Shown here: piece after piece, positions 39,099-50,322 of the stretch
How positions within the stretch are numbered: the stretch's first letter is position 1
Layout: each line of letters begins with the position of its first letter
NCBI RefSeq assembly: GCF_964204645.1
Contig: NC_134025.1
Location: forward strand, 23,342,001 to 23,406,000
Direction: 5' to 3'
DNA from: Tubulanus polymorphus
Taxonomy: Eukaryota; Nemertea; Palaeonemertea; Tubulaniformes; Tubulanidae
DNA length: 64,000 nt
Notes under the pieces: model-generated
Databases searched by the model: none
What the model was told of the DNA's origin: nothing
The model's input: the letters and a program-made list of their open reading frames with translations, nothing else
Translations under genes and position numbers: made by a program

Positions 39099-42000
39099 TA
39101 TTTCCTGAGAAAGACAAGTTTGTCCATCAATTTATAATCTCAAAAAAAGCCAAAAAAGAGTGTGAACACTAAATGTTATTCACACACATCTTCAGCAAAA
39201 TACATAAATTTCGGCAAAACAATACAATAATTGGGGATTGAAATTTTGTTATTGAAAATTCTAGCTATTATTCACAATATCAGTATTAACCATAACCATA
39301 AAATCCATTTTGGATAGCTATGCCCTTTAGATTTAATGGTAGGCACTACTTAATTTCAGCAACTGCTATTCAAATTTTCAACAAAACTGACTATCGTAGT
39401 AAATTCCGGTGAAATCACAAGGATGCAGTTAAATTCAATACCTAACTTACTACCAACGGTTCATAATGATTATTGCGAAAAATTGATTGATCGTTAGGTC
39501 TACTTACCACTAACTAAAGCGTTATCCTTTCCAATATTCAAACAAATCAAATATTCTATCAATTGATACGTTACTCCATAAACGGCACCGAGGTTGGTAT
39601 CAGCCGCTGTAAGCACAAGCAGAAGATAGATATCGTAAGAGTTAAATTAAAGCAAAAACAAGCTAAGTGTCATCTGGTCGTCCTCACCAGATACAATACT
39701 AGAATGAGTTCAAATATCAATTCTCCACCCACATGAATTCAAACACGGTTTACTGACCCCTATATCCACCACAAATGTAGCGCGTGTACATCATCATCGG
39801 TTAACATATTTAACGGTGTACACAAAATGAATTCCCAGATGTCGCCCAAAAGAATCGTTGTAGAACAAAAGTTAATATCTAGGCTCGGTCATTAATGCGT
39901 TTTCCAGTGGTTTTTTCTGATGATCGTGGAAAAATCACTCGAAATCTACGGCTCAAAAATTCGAATCAATGAGAGTACAACCTGTAGACGGTTTTTTATT
40001 CAAAATTTAGTTCAGCAAGTACGTGTAACTGGAAATACGGCATACACTGCGAATGATCGATTTGATTAGATTATATTGATTTCCCTTCGAATATGCAAAT
40101 CGTGCGAACATCTGCTCACTGTTCGATATTATTTATTCATTTGTTCACGCTGAATGTACAACACCCAGAACATAGCGTCGGCTAAAACAGAAATACAAGT
40201 CTTGAGTGAAAGCGAAATTCATTTCACTGCATGGATCAAGAAAACATAGTCAGAACTCTGACCGAAGGCTCATAATTGATCGGTCTAATGTACAAGCTTC
40301 AGTTATTTCTGAAATCAATTCTATGATATTTTCTGTGATCTCCGGGATATTTTCAAATCTATTTGATGATGTCCATCATTGTTTTTATAATCATATTTTT
40401 ATACTTTTCTGAATTTTTTTTACTTTTCTGAGATTCAATGTGTTTTCATTTTTCTACGCCATAAAAAAAACTACACAAATATTTCTATATCCATAAATTC
40501 TAGGCCATATGCATTATCTAAGGGGTATTGCAAGAGGCCAATTTTGCGCTAGATCATCAACATTGGCATTTTAAAATGACAATTACAATGTGAAAATTGG
40601 TTTTCAATTTGTAATTAATTAAATCTAATGAATCTTATATTCCATGTAATGCATTTTCATGCATTTTTTATTCTGGATTAGAATATTGTACACGTGGATG
40701 TTAACCAGGTCTACGTCATCAATATGGGCCTGGAATGGTTGCACCTCAACTGTAATCAATTCAACTGAATTGTCAATAGTTCAAAATAAATTGATCCTTA
40801 AATATGATTAAGTTTATATTGTTATTCTATTGTCGACAATTTCAAGAACAGGCCTATGTATGATGAAACTTCGTCAATCAAATCAAAATCAGCAGATTTC
40901 GGACCTTTTCGTTACCGGTATATAGACCTAGGCTATTGTGGGATTTGTTAATGTTATAATATGTCTGTTATTTCAAGTTTAGTTTTCTTGCAAAGGTGTG
41001 GTCATGAATTCTATGATATAATGAGTTTTAGTGGAGTGCGTGGACGTGTCACATCCAAAAAGAATTCCAGCAGAGAATCTTTTCGAACTTCAAATAAAAC
41101 ATAGGCCTATACCGGTAGGCCCTATAGGTCTAGCCTTAAAAAACTAAGCATGATCCTCTTGAACGCACAGCAAAGCTAGAAGTCAACACTCATGACAGAC
41201 CTCTGGCTAAATAGCTAGAAGCACAGAAATAAGAACCAGTCAGTGAACATACATTCATACAATGACCCAGTGTCACATTCCATGCGTTGACAGACGAAAA
41301 CATTTTTGTGTGTCCCATTCAAAGGGCAATTTCACCAGACCCAGACGATATGGAAAGTCTACCTAATATTAATAGAATTGCCTACAAAATTATTTTTAAG
41401 AAAACCTCTCCAAATTTAAGAAATCTAAATTTACCTTCTGCAAAGGGATCAACGCCTTAGTTTGCCTTTAAAAATGCCTGAATTGTTTTTCAGAAATTTC
41501 TGGGGGAAGGCTTATAAAATTCCCATACTGTTGCACCAGTTTCACAGTAGCGATAAGGAAAATGTCTTTCTTCAGACAATTGGCGCTTAATAGATCCACA
41601 GATTCTCATACCTAAAAGGTCCAGAAATTAATTTCCACATTGTAGGGAACCGGTAACAACGACTGGTATTCAGACTAAAAACTAAAAAAGCTTTTTTTAT
41701 AGAGCTGGAGCCAACTCATCTTTTTTTAATCGTCTTACCACCAAAAATTTTATGTCTTAAAAGCCTCTCTAGACTCTAGGCCTATCCACTTACTGAAAAT
41801 TGTGCCCTGTCTTATAATTTGGCCCTTGAAAAATTCCCAGGATGATGAGTCCAAACCTGTGCCAGCTGTCAGATTGGAAAGTACTAGGCCTACATTCTTA
41901 ATCAGTTAAGAACCGGCTGTCTCCACACATCAATTCAATTCAATTTCAAAATTTATCAAGCGCGAAGACAGTTCGAACTGCACTAGGCCTACGTTCTCAT

Positions 42001-42180
42001 CTATCTACATGTATCAAACTTACGTCACTGAAGTAACTTTTTATTTGAAATCTAATGGGACGTACGTTTTGAAATATCACCAACTGAATAAAATTCTCTT
42101 AATATTTTCAACTCCGATTTTTTGTTTTTTTCTCATGAATAGTCCTCCATTTTTAATTGGCTATGACTAAAATCCGGACG
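39099..42180. other. Upstream of CRACR2A: likely 5' UTR exon, otherwise featureless
   Basis: A good minus-strand donor (GTAAGTA, reverse of 39501-39507) could end a noncoding first exon at 39508 that joins the acceptor next to the CRACR2A ATG. The rest is AT-rich with no coding exon or clear repeat. Confidence 0.4.
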
Positions 42181-44460
42181 CAAATTAAAATTCAAATTCA
42201 AAATTTATTTCGTCCTTATAATTACAGATATTGACAGGATTCATGTGAATTGATCCTCTCCACCTCAGGCGGCCTATCCCCATACTCATTTATACTCATT
42301 TTTAGGGACACTACTAATGGGTTTTGTTGAGTAATAGAGATCACCCCGAACCTCAGATTCAGTGGTCAGTCGTAAATTATTGTTGTCAAAACACTTCTTG
42401 AAGGCGTGTTTTGAAGACGAAATGCGCGGGCCGGGGAATGCTTCCTGCGCCCGGCACGCCCAACGGTCGCAGGCAGGTGTGCATTTTAAGTTAACTTAGC
42501 CGGTGCTCTGCAACCTGCAGAATGCTGGGTCGGATATGGTCGATTTTGGCTTGCTATGTACACCTATTCCAGTGGTCATTGATATAGTTTTTAGGGGGAA
42601 GGACGAGGTTCGGTTTTCGCGGCGCGGTTTGCGGAGATTGCCACACAAACTCCCAACAATGATACGGAAAATTATGACAGGCCAGGAGAATAGCCCGACC
42701 GGGTAACCGCGACGAACTTAACCAGGCTTAAACACGCGACACGAGCCAGCGGCCTGGATAAAAGTGTCCGCCTCCGAACGTCGATAAAATGGTTTGAAAA
42801 CCTCACAATTTTGTGAAAACATCCCTCCGTCATCGTCGTCTCTATGTCATAGTTTAAACATCTTTTGGAGGCTTTTGGATTTACTCTACGAAATATGAAA
42901 AATCTTCCGATTTATGATCGAAAATCGTTGTTTAAAATGTTAACTTGATACTGCCCATATAAGAATATCAATTTAGAATCCCTGATGATTAATAAATGGG
43001 CGCTTCTTCGGCACTGGCCGGGTCATTAATAGACCGTCATTAGTTTTCAGTTTGCTCGACTACCCGTATTGGAGGGGTAGTCTACATAGGCCAATGAAAT
43101 ATCCGGTTTGCTGGACTACCCCAATTTGCGGGGATCGATGCGCCAGTGACAGTTTCAAGTGGTGGTGTTTCAGGGGTCTCTTCAAAGTCAGTGTTATTAT
43201 GCACAACGATGCAAGCTTTTTACTTCATGTAGCATGTGGTTTAAAAAGATAATAGTTTACCACGGGCAAAGACCAGCACTGTGGCCGGCTAATTCTAAAA
43301 TTAATTTTCCGCCTCGTGTCCGAGTTTTGGTCGTTCGCGGCCATTCATTCTTTGCTTTGATGGAGAAGTATTGACGAATGTCGATGACAGGACAGTCGAA
43401 ACGAGTTTGGGACAATGAAAATGAAATACTTCAATGATAACGACTTTGATCGGCAAATAGTAACTGCTGAACTATTGATTAGTTGAGCTAAATTTGTTAT
43501 AGTTAGAACTTGACCTAATCGTTGGTAAGCCTTTTTATAATCCCGGATGGGCTTATACCAACGTCCAAAGGAGTCCTGACCCCTTCAAAATTTATTGGTG
43601 TCGTGAAATCCCTAGCGAAAATAAGGGTGCATGCTCACCCAAAGGCGTTCCAGGAGAAAATGCCTGTAATTGGTGACTGAATTCCTCAATTTCAGTGTTT
43701 GCAGGTATCGGAGTGTTTGGCGGCGTCCGGGTCTAAGTCACCGCTCCGTTTAAAAGGTTTATTTAATTCTGTGTTTATTATTTGACTGTAACCCTCTCAA
43801 TCGAACTCGGTTTCATGTTTTTGTCATTTCAGCAGGCTAATTAGGACCCCAGACGAACGATCAACTTGACGCTCGAAGAGTGTACTTATAAAAACCGACC
43901 GGAGCCGACCGGAACAGACTGAAAAAACCAGGCGGCGCTAAATTCGAGAGACGAGCTGTTAAGAATCGAGTTATTTATTTTATATGGCCTTAAAGTTCCA
44001 CGATATTGTTCAGCTGGCTACTGGCGTGTATTCAACCGGGCAGTAGAACCTTCTATAAGCTCTCAATTGAAATTGAATTCAACAATAGAGACACAATTGC
44101 GGCATTACAGAGTTGTTGATATCATTTCACACGCGCTATTGAATACGTCACCGGCTGACCACGGTGTACACAAGCATAGGCCATTCACCTCTGCACACTC
44201 ACACTGTGAACATGCTACCGTGGATTCTCCTCCTGGCGATCTTCGCTGCGCTCCCGCTCCTGCTCCTGTTCCTGCTTCCTGAGGAACGACGTTTTTATGT
44301 TTTATGTGTTACTGTTCGTCTCTGTGCTGTCCTGTACTGTTCCATGTTTATTAATCCGTTCTATTTTTCAGGGTCTAACGCGTTCTAGTAGGTGATGTCA
44401 ATGACGGGCAAGTCGGTCCGATTGCACGGGTTAAAAATGGAGTGGTAAAGCTGGACTGTC
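42181..44460. other. Relatively GC-rich block of unknown origin
   Basis: Base composition changes near 42400 (GCGCGGGCCGGGG, GCGCCCGGCACGCCC) from the AT-rich surroundings. Two imperfect copies of a GTTTGCTSGACTACCC unit occur at 43046 and 43106. No protein domain is readable in any frame. It may be an unrecognised repeat or a promoter-proximal island for the candidate locus to its right. Confidence 0.4.
43887..43893 (+). promoter_or_regulatory. TATA box candidate
   Basis: TATAAAA in a GC-richer context, followed by an ACCGACCGGAGCCGACCGG stretch. The first ORF with a hydrophobic start begins at 44212, about 290 bp downstream. Tentative. Confidence 0.3.
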
Positions 44461-45387
44461 TACTAGTATTCATTGATTCCTTTTCAGGAATTGCTTCGGG
44501 CAAAGATTTAGTCTTGTCTTCCTTTGCATTCTAGCATTCATTGATTCCTTTTAAGGGATTGCTTCGGGCAGGGATTAATTTCCCTGTCTTCCTTTGCGTG
44601 CTAGGATACATTGATTCACTGCGGGATCGCTTGCATGCTAGCATTCATTGATTCCTTTTAAGGAATTGCTTCGGGCAGGGATTAATTTCCCTGTCTTCCT
44701 TTGAGTGTTAGTATTCATTGATTCCCTGTGGGTTGCTTCTGGCGGGATTAAGTCTTGTCTTCCTTTGAGTGCTAGTTAGGGCAATCCAGTTGCGCTGCCC
44801 TATTTTTGGCTTGGGCAATTTGATAGGTTTGTCAGTTACTGACGTCACCCGGCACACCCTGTTGGTAAATGTTGAAAGTAAGGCGTCATCCTCCTGGTTT
44901 TCGCGTTCTGTGTGAGGGCGTGTAGAGGGCAGTATATTCCTGGCTGGCTCTTTGTCTGGTGTTCTCGGCATGTGACCGGCGACGGAGAGCTGAAAAGCTT
45001 TCGGACGTTAGTTTTGTTCCATACCAGGTTTTCATCGCTCTTCTCTTTTTTTTTGATTTCAGGACTCCCAAGATGAAGAAGAAGATGCTGAAGGCGACTA
45101 CAAAGAAGAAGATGGCGAAAAAACAAAACTGAACTCAGCAATATCGAAAGTTAAGTTGATACACATGTAAATTACGATGCGTGATACGGAAAGGATTTTG
45201 TAACTACAGAATATCGTTCTTTTACTCATTTCAGGTTAATCCGGAAAGGCCCATCTAAAATCTACCCACTAGAAGTGCCAACAAAAGACTCCTCGTTGAA
45301 TCAACCAAACACCGAAAGTCCTGCCGCAACCAAACCTGGCAGTCTCGACTTGCATGGCAACAGGGATGCATACATACAAAAAGCTAA
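44212..45387 (+). CDS. Candidate orphan gene: short hydrophobic ORF and possible acidic exons
   Basis: I do not recognise this. An ORF at 44212-44388 begins MLPWILLLAIFAALPLLLLF, a strong membrane or signal segment, and could stop after 58 codons. Two downstream blocks have good 3' splice sites and keep a common frame: 45063-45154 (acidic, DSQDEEEDAEGDYKEEDGEK) and 45235-45387 (IRKGPSKIYPLEVPTKDSS). The 44212 ORF has no strong donor that would join it to them; a pyrimidine-rich 3' splice site at 44361-44371 lies inside the ORF, with only weak donors before it. A TATA box is upstream. The region to the right contains a decayed copy of the 45235 block. It could be a lineage-specific small membrane protein, or noise. 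Confidence 0.2.
44466..44776 (+). repeat. Tandem repeat, five units of about 40-70 bp
   Basis: Units begin with CATTGATTC and end TTTG-G-GCTAG or similar, for instance TTCCTTTGAGTGCTAG. Two units share the TCGGGCAGGGATTAATTTCC block; others are shorter or diverged. Confidence 0.85.
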
Positions 45388-46675
45388 GTTGGTTTTTCAT
45401 ATCTGGGGTAGAATGCATAGGCACTGGTGATGATAGAGACGCTGGTCGAGCTCACCATCTCCGCACTACTTTATTGAAGCCCTATGGCCGGTATATTGTT
45501 AAAAGTAAATTGAAATATTGCTAGGGCAATGATTGCGTGAATATTTACAATATTAGACGAAATGATCGAGTGAGGTCCCTTGAATATTCTTTGGTGTGAT
45601 AATTAAAATGTAGATTGGTCAGTTATTGATTATAACATTTTTTAAAGTATGTACAATTAAGGTAAATTCAATATCTTATGTGAAATTTTCCGAATGTACC
45701 GTAGATATTTCAGGCCTCATATAGCTTGTTTAACTGACAATCAAGATATAGATAGGACAATTTACTAATTAACCAAAAATCTATCTATTTTTATCAAAAT
45801 CTACTTACTGGTCCACATTGCTGGACACGTTAATCATGATCAGTGATATTCGAAAGGATTTTCTGCTCACAAGATTCTGCTCTTTTTTTCAGCTATACTA
45901 TTGATCAACTAGTCATAAAATGTAAAAATTGATCTTCAACCTTGTAATATAGATATTCCAAATCTCGATGTATTAAAATAGGCAGTCAACTTAATTGACC
46001 CCAATCAGTGGCTTGCCGGTTCAGACTGGTTGGAAGATTAATTGAATGAACCGGAACCGAATTTCCCAATTATGTGCTTGGTTTTAAAGAAATCAAAATT
46101 TATGTGAAATCGATCCCCGATCACACAACTATATTTGTACTTCGATTTCCGATTTTGAAAAAATTTTACACGGAGAAAATGACCAAAAAAATTAGAAAAA
46201 ATTATTTTCAACCTTGTAAACTTTCGGACTATTTACATGAAAAAAAGAGCAAAGAAATGTAAAAATTAGACAAAATTATCTTCAACCTTGTAAACTTTCG
46301 GACTATTTACACAGAAAATATGACAAAAAATATGTAAAATTAGACAACCAACTTAGGAGACCCTCGCCAATGATGAACCCAGCAATCATCAAAGGTAACA
46401 TAAAATAGATGGAATTATTGCGATAAATTCTAAATGAAATATTTCGTCATTACAGGATATCTTCTTTTATTCATTTCAGCTGAATCACATCTATAAGAAA
46501 ATGCTCAGCCTAAGATTAACTAGTCCAAAATGTACTGATTAGAATAGCCAACAGAAAATTCCATCTTGAATTGAACGCAGAAGAGTCCAACTTGAATTCA
46601 ACTGCATAGGCCTAGAAGTCCAGATGAGAAATTCAGCCAGCAGCGGTTTATCGCCCAATGACAGATTTCTTCCTC
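45388..46675. repeat. AT-rich stretch with internal duplications
   Basis: Two tandem copies of a 75-bp unit occur at 46198-46273 and 46274-46347, each with CAACCTTGTAAACTTTCGGA. At 46445-46610 there is a diverged copy of 45210-45330 including the CATTTCAG splice-like site; this copy has in-frame stops. Confidence 0.7.
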
Positions 46676-46679
46676 AATA

Positions 46680-46996
46680 GGTGGAGCAGAGACAATGCGT
46701 GTCTTACCGGTATATATAAACAATTAATCAGGAGCAGCAGAGACAATGTAAATATATTGTGAATGGTTATTCAGGAGCAGCAGAGACAATGTGTTTCTTA
46801 TAACGAATTATTCAGGAGCAGCAGCAGAGACAATGTGTATCTTATAAACAATTATTCAGGAGCAGCACAGACAATGCGTATCTTATAAACACTTATTCAG
46901 GAGCAGCAGCAGAGACAATGTGTATCTTATAAACAATTATTCAGGAGCAGCACAGAAAATACGTATCTTATAAACACTTGTTCAGGAGCAGCAACG
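46680..46996 (+). repeat. Tandem repeat, about 7-8 units of 42-48 bp
   Basis: The unit core is TTCAGGAGCAGCAGAGACAA followed by TGTGTATCTTATAAACAATTA. Some units carry an extra GCA triplet and others lack part of it, so unit length alternates. Confidence 0.92.
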
Positions 46997-49900
46997 TCAG
47001 TAGAATATGTAAAGTATTGATTTATTTTGGTTCGACGTAGATCGCTTAAAATACACCTGAACTGAGATATGAAATCAACAGGACAGTTCAGATAATCTTC
47101 ATGCTTAGTAATACATAGCTTTGCATGATTTGTAATAATGACATAGTTTGGTCTCTTAGAAATAGTGATTCATTTTATATTTCCTGACAGTATAAATGAT
47201 TTGCATAGCCTAAATGTTCAAAAGGGAGAGCGTAGTCAGTTAGATGGTTGCAACTTTTAAATGCAATAAAGGAAGTTGATACCTGATTAGTTTGGACTCC
47301 GTAACTCGCCCAGCAAGTTTATGGGCTTTGAATAAAGATGTTTTGAAAATGATTCCTTGGCCAAAAAGTGGCCCTTCAGTATAGACTGGCTACGCCCCCG
47401 AATATCCCTTAGTTAAGAAAAACATTGGCTATAATGTTCGGCAGTGTCCTGTGTACAAATGATAAGTTTAAATACCAAAGTGTTGATGTATTTTTTGATG
47501 CCATAATTTTTTTCGAATGCCCATAAAAGCTATTTGAATAGTAGAATATCTCGATTTTCACAAAAGTTTTAGCATTGAGCTTCCATGTAGATCATAGCTT
47601 GGTATATGAAAACTTATATCTTAGCACATTGTATCCACAGAGGTATATTTAAGAGAGGTATAGCTAGGAATAATGTGATATAAAGGAATAAATAATAATG
47701 GCCAGCAATAATTTTGAACGTTTTAATTGTGTTTATAGCTATTTTAACTTCTTCAATCATCACTGATATCATAAGGTTGAGTGGCTTTCAAATCAGGGTG
47801 TTTAATAGTAAACGGTGCAGCAGTAAATTTGTAGCACTTTTTTTAAGTGAGGCCATAATTTCACCGGTAAAAAATTCCTGATGATATAAATAGTAATAAA
47901 TAGTACAAATACATAGAAAATAATTTTAAAAAGTTAATAAATAAAAAAAAAACAATAAATAAAAAATACATAACAAAATAAATACAATTATAAGTAATAA
48001 AAAAAATAAACAAAACCAACAAACAATTAGTTCAGTTCTAGGGCCTTCATTATCAGGAATTTTTCTAATCAACTTAATCTAATTATTAAAGGTTCTTCAC
48101 ATAGAACAACCTTCTCAGAGTTTCCCAACCTCTTGAGATCTTTTCTGTTGTTGTTTTAAGCATTCTATCGGACAGTTAGGTAATAAGCAAAACAAATAAC
48201 CATAAACCTTAACTATCAAACACACTAAAAAAATAACTGATTTGATAGAATGCTTCAAATAACTGATGAAAGATCACGCGTCCTTCTATCTAGCACACCC
48301 TATCACTGCTGTAACTGTTAATTGTTATAGGGATAATACTGGGAATACAATTTTACTCTTTTCTGGAAAGAATGTTAAACAGCTATAAACGTGATTAGTT
48401 ATCGATAATAAAATTATTGTCATGTTTTCGAATAACTTAGTATTAAATGTATTAAATGAGCGAACTGATAATTTTTGAAAATCTTAAGTTAAGACGAGGG
48501 GCAGCAAAAAGATTCTAGTTTTCTCGCAAAAATTATGTTTATTAAAATGAAATTTAAAACGTTAAGTTAATACTTAGCTTTCCAGCATGACTTAGTAGGT
48601 TTTGTCTCTTGTTTAAATGCTTTTATGTTGAACTGTTATTAAAATACAGTTCACCTGTTAACAATGAACTTACATGATAATTCCACGAGTATGTAAATAC
48701 CTGTTATTTAGGAAGGTTTTGTCATGAGAATAAAACGACACATACATGTTCATTATTCATCTTATTTTTCAACTGTTTAATAAAGCTTATAGCAACTATC
48801 AAAATGATGTCCTATCGAATTAATAGGAGCATTTTTTCTATTGAATATAGAGGAGCATTGTTTCGTATAAATGAGGATATATGTAGATTAGTAAATTGTC
48901 CTAGCTATGTTTTGATAGCTATTGTCAGTTTTACAATATATGGGGCCTGATTCAAATCTGCACAGGAAGCATTTCCAATCTCGAAAAAGTTATCGAATTC
49001 AGGTTAATTGTAGGTATCTCGGTGATCAGTTATTTGTACTTTACCTAGATATATGGATAGTTAAAATACATGTACCTATATGACGATACTCAATTTGTCT
49101 TAATCAAAAAACCTTCAAAAAATAATTTGCATTAAACGTAACAATGTTGAGAAAATAACATTGATTATGTTTGAATATCTCGGGCAAAGTTGGCAAAACT
49201 CCAGTTATCTTGTAGAACTCTAGTTATCTTGTAAAATAATGTTAATGAAAATGAAAATAGGGATTTATTAGTTAATCTCAAGCTGTCCAGAGTGAATAGG
49301 TTTTATTAGTGTTAATGCTTTTATGTTGAACTGTTTACTGTCCCAATTGTCGGTGTTTTATGGATCAAAGTTTACAATTCTTTGTGTAATTTTGTCATTT
49401 TCCTATTGATTCAAATTGTATGGATCAGTTGCAGTGGAAATGTTTTTGGTAAAATAAAAACCTTGAAATACCTTGTATGTTGTGATGTTAAAAGCTAGTT
49501 TTTTGGTAATTTTATTTTTTTGGATAATGTAAGTCATTATAAGGCTCAAAATGATACCTTGTTTTTCCTGATCGGCCAACTGTCATTTTGTAAATCACAA
49601 ATAAATTTTTAGCCTAATCAGTTCATTTCTATAATTGCCGAATCTGTAATGGTTATAGCTTGATCATGATTTTAAAGTAATACCTTGGTAGATAGGTGGC
49701 CGGCCGTTCAAATTTAAAGAGTAAAAATGTTAATCAGATTGATTCATTAAATCTTACGCTTTAGAGAGGGTGCCTTTTCCGGTTTATGGCATGAAATTGA
49801 CTTGCGCTTTTGGGCCCTTTCGTCGCCGGGTATCTACGAATTACACAATGGTGACACCATGGTCAGAAATTGGCCAATTATTGACTATGACTAGGAGCCC

Positions 49901-50322
49901 CCGCCGGCGGGGGAGCCGGCCGGGCTGAACTTTTGACTTCGAATTCGGAAATTTTTCAAGCCATGTTTGTTTTCAAACTACCAAGGATTCATCATTACAA
50001 ATGCAAACTGGTCATCCTGATCACCACTGACCAATATTCAAACGTTTTGAATATGAGATAACGATATAGGGCTACTGCCGCCGCTTTTTTGAAGTCCATA
50101 CATTGTATTGAGCTGTCATTGAGATCCAAACATTGTGTACCATACAGTTTTCTCTGGCCTGCAGGTGGCGCAGAATTTGACAGGCAACCAGTCCTTCATT
50201 TCAATCCAAATATGAGAAATTTATTAAACCACGAGTCCGCTGTTCAGCACACGATATTACTGTAGACTGCGTTTTATTATTAGGTGTCCAGTATTTTGAA
50301 ATAAAAGAATCCATCTTCCAAA
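46997..50322. other. AT-rich intergenic stretch upstream of RPF2
   Basis: A-rich low-complexity DNA at 47937-48010 (AATAAATAAA-type). A perfect 16-bp GC palindrome lies at 49898-49913. No coding exon is supported. The last part should hold the RPF2 promoter and 5' UTR. Confidence 0.5.

Noticed and set aside
42503-42706. Open frame in the GC-rich block that might be a retroelement fragment
   Set aside because: No reverse transcriptase, gag or integrase motif is visible and no flanking long repeats were found.
47937-48010. A-rich stretch as a retroposed poly(A) tail
   Set aside because: It is a mixed AATAAA/AAAATA low-complexity tract with no identifiable retrocopy upstream.
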